A DNA stretch of 11,458 bases from Planctomycetota bacterium (GTDB lineage: Bacteria; Planctomycetota; Planctomycetia; Pirellulales; Pirellulaceae). Made by a program: the position numbers and the translations under genes. The notes beneath the pieces are model-generated. The model saw only the letters and a program-made list of their open reading frames with translations, was not told where the DNA came from and made no database searches. Positions within the stretch are counted from its first letter, which is position 1. Each line of letters starts with the position of its first letter. Positions 6,880-11,458 of the stretch are shown here, piece by piece. The DNA lies in NCBI GenBank assembly GCA_019347795.1, contig JAHWKS010000074.1:1-11458 (forward strand), read 5' to 3'.

Positions 6880-8424
6880 TCACCGGCCGTTCCACCACAG
6901 ACTCAGCCACGGCTCGCGAGGCCCGTCCAAGTCTTGGAAATTGCCAACCGCCAGGTCCTGATCGCCATCGTCATCGAAGTCGTCGATCGCCAGGGCTGCG
7001 TGCAGGAACTTGCCGTTTTCGAGTGCATGAGGCACGAACCGACGCGGCTCCTTTTGCTCCAGCCAAATCAACGATCCGCGATCGGAAACCTCCGGCCTGG
7101 CCACGAGATTCTTGGGGAGGAATCCCGCCGCGACCACGTCGAGATCGCCGTCATCGTCGATGTCGGCAGCTCGAGCGGCTTGCACTCCCACCATATCGAC
7201 GAGCTCAACTTCGACAAACGGAAATTCTCCCTGGTTTTCCAGCCAGCGGATGCCGTGGTAAGGCTTCAAATAGTCGCTGCCGAACGTATCGCCGTTGCTG
7301 TAGAGAACGTCCAGGTCGCCGTCGCCGTCCAAGTCCACGAGTTCTATCCCGCTCGATCCGTAGGCGGGATCGCCCGCGGCGAAGATCGTCTCGCGCCGGA
7401 AGCGGCCGTCGCCGAGGTTAAGAAACGCCTCCACGACTTCGTGCTCCTGGCTGATCAAGGCGACGAAGTCCGGCCGTCCGTCGCCGTTCAGATCGGCCAC
7501 GGGCACGTCGATGGTCCCGTGACGATCGTCCACGACATGTTCGCGCAGCTTCGGCATGCCGCGCTCGAGGCCGAGGTTCTCCAGCAGGAGAATCCGCCCC
7601 GTGTGCAGATGCCCGAATTCTGCGACCAGAAGGTCCGCATCGCCGTCGCCGTCGAAATCCCCGGGCCGCACGTCGGCCACGCGTCCCAAGCCGCTGACCA
7701 GCAGCCGCTGCCGCCAGCCCCCTCGCTCTTGGCTCCACTGCAGCCAAACCACGGCGCCCCGACTGTGGTCCTCCGACGCCAGGCTGCCGAGTTCGCCGAT
7801 CACAAGCTCATCTCGCCCGTCGCCATCCAGGTCGGCCAGCGCCGCTCGGGACGGATTGCGGAGAGTCGTCAGCGTTTCCACCGACGAAGCATCGCCCGCT
7901 ATGTTCACGGCGCCGACCAAACCGGACCGCATGTCGCAGAACAGCAGTCGCTTCTGGCCATGGTGCGGAAGGGGCAGCCAATCGACAAACGACACGGCGG
8001 GAGGCTCCAGTTGCGGGGCGGCCGTTGTGCTGCGGTGAAAGCGTGACGCCCGTCCGTCGCTTTCATTCTTCGGCGGATCCACGACGAGGCGGTCCGGCGC
8101 CAAGGCGCGGTAATACGCCTCGACTTCCTCTTCCGGCGGAGCGACTAAATCGTGGCGATTCGCCTCAAGGTAGAAAGCAAAACCCCGCTCCACTTCGCGC
8201 TTCCAGGCCGCCTTAGGAAACGACTCCGCGCGGGGGGGAGCGTGGCAGTCGCCGCAGAACTCTCTCGCCCGACGTTCGAATTTGGCGACGTCCACTTCGA
8301 CGACTTTCGCGCCATCACTCCGAGAAGCCGAGTTGACCTCCGCACTTCGCGGTTGACAGCCAGACGCCAAAAGCAAGAACGCCGCCGAGAGCAAAAGAGC
8401 CGAACACCGTCGCAAAAACTGCAC
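6880..8424 (-). CDS. FG-GAP repeat lipoprotein with one c-type haem site
   Basis: From the GTG at 8424 this is a 514-residue protein with a short Arg-containing n-region, a hydrophobic core and a lipobox (Ala-Ser-Gly-Cys) placing the lipid at Cys23. A CGDCH motif at 57-61 is a c-type haem attachment site, followed by a helical stretch with ALAPDRL that resembles a minimal cytochrome c-like domain. At least six FG-GAP loops follow, including DLDGDGRDE, DFDGDGDAD, DLNGDGRPD, DLDGDGDLD, DIDDDGDLD and DFDDDGDQD, predicting a beta-propeller. Unlike the plus-strand CRTAC1-like protein, no ASPIC/UnbV domain is present at the C-terminus. GTG 8424 is preferred because GGGAG lies 10 bases upstream and the signal peptide then has normal length; a TTG at 8463 would add 13 residues but has no clear ribosome binding site. 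It is the first gene of the operon with the TPR protein and the cytochrome. Covalent haem and lipid are predicted, not shown. Confidence 0.87.
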   Translation of the reverse strand: MQFLRRCSALLLSAAFLLLASGCQPRSAEVNSASRSDGAKVVEVDVAKFERRAREFCGDCHAPPRAESFPKAAWKREVERGFAFYLEANRHDLVAPPEEEVEAYYRALAPDRLVVDPPKNESDGRASRFHRSTTAAPQLEPPAVSFVDWLPLPHHGQKRLLFCDMRSGLVGAVNIAGDASSVETLTTLRNPSRAALADLDGDGRDELVIGELGSLASEDHSRGAVVWLQWSQERGGWRQRLLVSGLGRVADVRPGDFDGDGDADLLVAEFGHLHTGRILLLENLGLERGMPKLREHVVDDRHGTIDVPVADLNGDGRPDFVALISQEHEVVEAFLNLGDGRFRRETIFAAGDPAYGSSGIELVDLDGDGDLDVLYSNGDTFGSDYLKPYHGIRWLENQGEFPFVEVELVDMVGVQAARAADIDDDGDLDVVAAGFLPKNLVARPEVSDRGSLIWLEQKEPRRFVPHALENGKFLHAALAIDDFDDDGDQDLAVGNFQDLDGPREPWLSLWWNGR

Positions 8425-8434
8425 CTCGTACAAA

Positions 8435-8439
8435 CTCCC
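8435..8439 (-). promoter_or_regulatory. Ribosome binding site that decides the GTG start at 8424
   Basis: On the minus strand GGGAG lies 10 bases before the GTG at 8424. The competing upstream TTG at 8463 has no purine-rich site at a workable distance. The site therefore supports the shorter protein, which has a conventional lipoprotein signal peptide. Confidence 0.45.
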
Positions 8440-8515
8440 AATCCACCGCGAAAGCTTGCGCAAATCTCAGAAGCGGCTGAAACGCCCACACGACTGCCCC
8501 ACCGCCCACCTTTTG

Positions 8516-8544
8516 ATTCTTAACGCCCGCCGCTGCGATGGCAA
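8516..8544 (-). promoter_or_regulatory. Weak sigma-70-like promoter for the haem/TPR/cytochrome operon
   Basis: On the minus strand TTGCCA (8539-8544, five of six to consensus) and AAGAAT (8516-8521, four of six) are 17 bases apart. The start would fall near 8509, leaving a leader of about 85 nt before the GTG at 8424. The -10 is poor, so this is only the best candidate in the divergent intergenic region. Confidence 0.35.
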
Positions 8545-8586
8545 GGCGGCCGCATGAAGTCTCGCGTCACGCGGCTCTCGCTGCCG

Positions 8587-8595
8587 TGGTATACT
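8587..8595 (+). promoter_or_regulatory. Extended -10 promoter candidate for the 84-residue protein
   Basis: TGG followed by TATACT (8590-8595) forms an extended -10 element about 81 bases before the ATG at 8677. No good -35 hexamer is seen. It matches the element at 596-604 and shares the CGG that follows it. Confidence 0.4.
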
Positions 8596-8676
8596 CGGCG
8601 CGGATGGGGATGCTGCTCAACGTGCACATAGCCGTGATACGCTTGTGAATAGCGAAGGTGGTCGGAGCGGTGTGCG

Positions 8677-8931
8677 ATGAAGAAATATGAATTTACATTG
8701 ATCCTCAAGGGTCGGCTCGAACTTACCGAGGAAATCGCCGACGAACTCTTCGAGGCGGGATGCGACGATGGCTCGCCCGGAACCGCCGCCGGTGTATTCT
8801 CCATTGACTTTCACCGTGAGTCCGATTCGCTGGAAGCGGCAATCAACTCTGCGATTGCGAACGTCGCTGCCGCGGGATACGAAGTGGATCGCGTCGAGAT
8901 CGAAGCGGGAGCGATGCCTCAATCCGCCTAG
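8677..8931 (+). CDS. Small conserved-looking protein of unknown function (84 aa)
   Basis: This 84-residue soluble protein has no signal peptide or membrane helix. Predicted order is strand (KYEFTLIL), helix (LTEEIADELFEAG), an acidic turn (CDDGSPG), strand (GVFSIDFHR), helix (SLEAAINSAIANVAAAG) and strand (VDRVEIEA), which suggests a small ferredoxin-like alpha/beta fold. I do not recognise a named family, although the arrangement feels like one seen repeatedly in Planctomycetes and occasionally near toxin-antitoxin-type genes; that is recollection, not evidence. GGAG lies about 9-10 bases upstream of the ATG and an extended -10 element lies at 8587-8595, so it looks like a real, independently transcribed single gene. 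It converges on the sigma factor gene with 8 bp between stop codons. Confidence 0.7.
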   Translation: MKKYEFTLILKGRLELTEEIADELFEAGCDDGSPGTAAGVFSIDFHRESDSLEAAINSAIANVAAAGYEVDRVEIEAGAMPQSA

Positions 8932-8939
8932 CCCGCGCC

Positions 8940-9725
8940 TCACGCGGCAAACTCGACGCGGCGGGGGGAGAGCTGCCCTTTCAGCCGCTGCACGATGTTG
9001 CTGTGCATCTGCGAGACACGGCTCTCGCTCAGGCCGAGCGTGTGGCCGATCTCTTTCATCGTCATCTCTTCGTAGTAGTACAAGAGCAGGATCAACCGCT
9101 CGGCACGGTTGAGTCCCTTGGTCACCAGCCGCATCAGGTCGCGCTTCTGCAGGCGGCGGGTGGGGTCGATGCTCTTGCGGTCTTCGAGGATGTCGATTTC
9201 GGTCTGCTCCTTGGCGCCTTCGTCATCGCGGCGGACCTTGTGGAGGCTGATCTGGATCGCCACGTTCGCCTCCAGCGCCATCCGCTCCACCTCTTCGGGG
9301 GTGACATCCAGACGCCCGGCCAGTTCGGCCTCCGTGGGGCGACGGCCGAGCGTGTGCTCCAGCTCTTTGCGGGCCTGATGGAACCTCGCCGCCTGGCTGC
9401 GGACCATCCGCGGCGCCCAGTCCATCGAGCGCAGCTCGTCCAGCATGGCGCCGCGAATTCGCGGGACGCAGAACGTCTCGAACTTCACGCCCCGGTCCAG
9501 GTCAAAAGACTCGATGGCGCTGATCAGGCCGAATGTGCCCGAGGAGATGAGATCGTCCAGCTCGACCGTGTCCGGGAGCCGTGAGCGGACGCGCTCGGCG
9601 TTGAACCGCACCAGCGGCATGTACGTCTCGACGAGGCGGTTCCGCAGCTCGCCGCACTTGGGATTCGCTTTGTACGCCGTCCAGAGTTGCTCGACATTGG
9701 TTTCCGCCGTGGTGGTCGCGGTCAT
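8940..9725 (-). CDS. fliA: RNA polymerase sigma factor, FliA/WhiG family
   Basis: This 261-residue sigma-70 family factor directs RNA polymerase to flagellar or motility promoters in most bacteria that carry it. Region 2 covers about residues 30-103, with VELDDLISSGTFGLISAIESFD and the YDPxRGxxF-like FDLDRGVKFETF core-binding and -10 contact segment, then IRGAMLDELRSMDW. Region 3 covers about 110-185, and region 4 about 205-252 with the helix-turn-helix MTMKEIGHTLGLSESRVSQMHSNIVQRL. Region 1.1 is absent and the length is normal for FliA/WhiG. A strong GGAGGAAG ribosome binding site (9728-9735) lies just before the ATG. Position directly downstream of flhA- and flhF-like genes supports the flagellar assignment over WhiG-type sporulation. 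No flgM anti-sigma gene is seen in the window. Confidence 0.93.
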   Translation of the reverse strand: MTATTTAETNVEQLWTAYKANPKCGELRNRLVETYMPLVRFNAERVRSRLPDTVELDDLISSGTFGLISAIESFDLDRGVKFETFCVPRIRGAMLDELRSMDWAPRMVRSQAARFHQARKELEHTLGRRPTEAELAGRLDVTPEEVERMALEANVAIQISLHKVRRDDEGAKEQTEIDILEDRKSIDPTRRLQKRDLMRLVTKGLNRAERLILLLYYYEEMTMKEIGHTLGLSESRVSQMHSNIVQRLKGQLSPRRVEFAA

Positions 9726-9766
9726 GCCTTCCTCCGTGAAAGTCCGCCCCCCGGCGATTCACTCTG

Positions 9767-10048
9767 TCACCAGGCCCCTTGCGAGGACGCCGGCGTCGTC
9801 TCCTGTAAGGCGGCCCCTTCGGCGGCCGCGTTTTCGAAAGCCTCGATCTCGGCCTTCATATTCTGGTGGACCGATTCCTCCACCGCCGTCTGAGCGATCT
9901 TTCCGGCGATCGCCCCGATCGCCGCAAACACCGCCAGCGCGAAGCATGCCGACGGCGTCGCCGCCAGCCCCTGCCCGTCGATCGCGCCCCGGGCAATCGA
10001 CGCCAAAAAGGCCACAAGCCCCAACACGCCCGCATACCTGGCAGCCAT
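9767..10048 (-). CDS. Small two-helix membrane protein between flhF-like gene and fliA
   Basis: This 93-residue protein has two likely membrane helices, about residues 4-22 and 33-55, joined by a short Gly-rich loop. An acidic, helical tail follows (about 56-80) and is probably cytoplasmic. No family was recognised. A GGGGGAAG ribosome binding site precedes the ATG, but that site lies inside the 3' arm of a 14-bp inverted repeat (10053-10128), so translation may be gated by RNA structure. The gene ends 41 bp before fliA and lies in the same direction as the flagellar genes, so co-transcription and a motility-related role are plausible; neither is shown by the protein itself. Confidence 0.72.
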   Translation of the reverse strand: MAARYAGVLGLVAFLASIARGAIDGQGLAATPSACFALAVFAAIGAIAGKIAQTAVEESVHQNMKAEIEAFENAAAEGAALQETTPASSQGAW

Positions 10049-10052
10049 CTTG

Positions 10053-10128
10053 CTTCCCCCGTTCGAGCCGCATCGCCGCGCCGGGCGGTGTAGCCCGGAC
10101 GGTCACTGCTGGTATCGAACGGGGGAAG
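10053..10128 (-). promoter_or_regulatory. 14-bp inverted repeat sequestering a ribosome binding site
   Basis: The arm CTTCCCCCGTTCGA at 10053-10066 is perfectly complementary to TCGAACGGGGGAAG at 10115-10128, with 48 bases between. A nested 6-bp hairpin (CCGGGC 10081-10086 with GCCCGG 10093-10098, 6-nt loop) sits inside. In the minus-strand transcript the first arm starts 9 nt after the flhF-like stop, and the second arm contains the GGGGGAAG Shine-Dalgarno of the two-helix protein. Paired, it would block initiation. It could instead be a DNA operator or a processing site. There is no U-run after it, so a factor-independent terminator is unlikely. Confidence 0.6.
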
Positions 10129-10137
10129 TTCAACGAT

Positions 10138-10380
10138 TCAATGGATTCCCTGTTTTCGCGCCGATTGCTGCGGTTTCGCCCTTGCCGGCGGCCCGAACCG
10201 GCTGGGCGCCTCCGCATCGGGAGACGCCGTCACTTCAATCAGCCGGCGCCCGAACCACCGCGCCAGGCCGCTCCGCGGCGCCTCGCGGGCATGCAGCACG
10301 GCCGCATCCGGCCCCAGGTCGCGCCGCACCAGCTCAATCGCTTCCTGAATGGTCGGCGCCCGATAACTCTTCAGTTGCAT
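10138..10380 (-). CDS. flhF: FlhF-like protein lacking the GTPase domain
   Basis: This 80-residue protein matches the extreme N-terminus of FlhF, the SRP-type GTPase that helps place polar flagella. The typical start MQLKSYRAPTIQEAIELVRR, DLGPDAAVLHAR and the WFGRRLIEVTAS segment are present, and then the protein ends in a short basic tail. Complete FlhF has roughly 350 or more residues with N and G domains carrying the P-loop; none of that is present, and the 89 bases before the next gene cannot hold it. The start is set at ATG 10380 to match the family. An in-frame ATG at 10419, overlapping the flhA stop by 8 bp, would add 13 residues and is possible. No flhG/minD-like gene follows. It may be a lineage-specific short form, a remnant, or one half of a split protein. 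Confidence 0.75.
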   Translation of the reverse strand: MQLKSYRAPTIQEAIELVRRDLGPDAAVLHAREAPRSGLARWFGRRLIEVTASPDAEAPSRFGPPARAKPQQSARKQGIH

Positions 10381-10411
10381 GTGCAAGTTGCGAAGCGGAA
10401 TGTCGCGATCT

Positions 10412-11448
10412 CTAGCCATCCGTCACGACGCCCACCGACTCGATCGTGGTGTCGCGGGTGATCTCGTTGTAACTCAGCACCACCAGCCGCGGCAGTGCGG
10501 CGGAGGTTAGTTGCTTCACTCCGGCCCGAATCTGCGGGCTGACCAGCACGATCGCGCGGCGCCCGGCCTGCGTCAGCTTGGTCACTTCCTGCGCGATCCG
10601 ATGACAGGTCGCCTCGATCGCCTTGGGGGACATCCGCACCAGCAGTCCTCGCTCTTTGTCGATGCCCGCCGCGATGCGATCCTCCACCGTCGGGTCGAGC
10701 GTCACCACGTATAAGCGATTCTCCGCATCGCTCCACCGCGAGCAAATGGTGCGGGAGAGCCGGGCCCGGACGTACTCCGTCAGCCATACCGGGTCTTTGA
10801 TCTTCGTCGCGTAATCGCCGAGCGTCTCCAGAATCACCGCGAGGTTGCGGATCGGCACTTCCTCGCGCAAGAGCATCTGCAGCACTTGCTGCACTTCGCT
10901 CAGCTTCATCGAATCGGGAATCAGCTCGTTCACGACCGCGGGCGAGGTTTTCTTCAACTCGTCGATCAGGTGCTGGGCTGCGTCCCGCGTGAGCAGCTCG
11001 TCTGCATGACGGCGGGAGACTTCCTGCAGGTGCGTCGCCAGCACCGCCGCCGGCTCCACCGGCGTGTAGCCGAGCAGCTCGGCGTGCTCCCGCGTGCCCG
11101 GGTCGATCCAGTACGCCGGCTGGCCGAACACCGGATCCTTGGTGGCCAGCCCCGGCAGCGGGTCCTGCGACATCCCCGAAGACATCGCCAGCATCATGCC
11201 CGGATGCACCTCCCCTTCGGCCACGGGATTGTTGGCGATTTTCAGGCGATAATGGTTCTCATCCAGCCGCAGGTTGTCCCGAATGCGGACTTTGGGGAGC
11301 ACGATGCCCACTTCGCCGGCCACGTTGCGGCGGACGCCGGTGATTCGCGAGAGCAGGTCGCCGCCGCGGTTCGGGTCCGCCAGCGGGATCAGCCCCACGC
11401 CGATCTCCAGCTCCATCGGATCGACGGTGAGGTAGTCCTCGATCCGCT
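10412..11448 (-). CDS. flhA: Flagellar export protein FlhA, C-terminal cytoplasmic domain (5' end missing)
   Basis: FlhA is the large inner-membrane component of the flagellar type III export gate. Its cytoplasmic domain forms a nonameric ring that receives chaperone-substrate complexes. About 345 residues of that domain are present, starting with RIEDYLTVDPMELEIG, then GLIPLAD, the RRNVAGEVGIVLPKVRIRDN segment, NHYRLKIANNPVAEGEV, and later LLREEVPIRNLAVILETLGDYA and VRARLSRTICSRW, all characteristic of FlhA. The membrane half (about 320 residues) lies beyond the contig end. The frame is open to 11448; an apparent TAG at 11447-11449 uses one base of adapter-like sequence and should not be read as real. 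The gene ends just before, or overlapping, the flhF-like gene. The flagellar assignment over a virulence-type homologue is supported by the flhF-like and fliA neighbours. Confidence 0.95.
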
Positions 11449-11458
11449 AGATCGGAAG
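11449..11458. other. Residual sequencing adapter at the contig end
   Basis: The terminal ten bases, AGATCGGAAG, are identical to the start of the widely used Illumina adapter. They break the otherwise open FlhA frame exactly at the junction, as untrimmed adapter would. Genomic sequence should be taken to end at 11448. Confidence 0.85.

Noticed and set aside
5784..7421. Long open frame on the plus strand opposite the TPR and FG-GAP genes (545 codons)
   Set aside because: It is a GC-rich shadow: it has no domain signature, is full of Arg and Pro runs, and the opposite strand encodes clear TPR, FG-GAP and haem motifs.
6442..8046. 534-codon plus-strand frame opposite the FG-GAP lipoprotein
   Set aside because: Its repeated Val-Ala-Val-Gln pattern is simply the complement of the Asp/Gly-rich calcium-loop codons on the minus strand.
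8933..8947. Small hairpin CCGCG/CGCGG between the 84-residue gene and fliA
   Set aside because: The stem is only 5 bp, overlaps the fliA stop region and has no U-tract, so it is too weak to call a terminator.

Overview
The window reads as a complete short contig from a planctomycete, probably from a metagenome assembly. The evidence is a DUF1559 protein with a type IV pilin-like N-terminus, FG-GAP (VCBS) lipoproteins of the CRTAC1/ASPIC-UnbV kind, membrane-anchored TPR proteins, a multiheme cytochrome c, a TM-anchored carboxypeptidase-regulatory-like protein and a FliA-type sigma factor, all in GC-rich DNA. The last ten bases (11449-11458) match the start of the common Illumina adapter, so genomic sequence most likely ends at 11448.

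Layout. (1) 10-405, minus: start of a DUF1559 gene, cut by a stop codon close to the contig edge, with a good promoter at 486-514. (2) 681-4430, plus: a tight three-gene operon of a TM-anchored TPR protein, a CRTAC1-like FG-GAP/ASPIC-UnbV lipoprotein and a TM-anchored beta-sandwich protein. (3) 8424-4439, minus: a second tight three-gene operon of an FG-GAP lipoprotein with one CXXCH haem site, a TM-anchored TPR protein and a seven-CXXCH cytochrome c. Operons 2 and 3 converge with 8 bp between their stop codons. Their TPR proteins are clear paralogues, and each operon also has an FG-GAP lipoprotein. (4) 8677-8931, plus: a small protein of unknown function. (5) 11448-8940, minus: the end of a flagellar operon, with the FlhA C-terminal domain, an FlhF-like protein without its GTPase domain, a small two-helix membrane protein and the FliA/WhiG-family sigma factor.

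How the genes may work together. All six products of operons 2 and 3 carry a lipobox or an N-terminal membrane anchor, which predicts a cell-envelope location. A plausible but unproven reading is one or two envelope assemblies in which TPR proteins act as scaffolds, FG-GAP propellers bind calcium or partner surfaces, and the haem proteins move electrons. Region 5 is a flagellar export and regulation locus. Its most unusual points are the very short FlhF and a 14-bp inverted repeat that would hide the ribosome binding site of the small membrane protein. No tRNA, rRNA, CRISPR array, IS element or phage gene was seen. No intergenic stretch exceeds 300 bases; the two longest (406-680 and 8425-8676) hold the candidate promoters listed.
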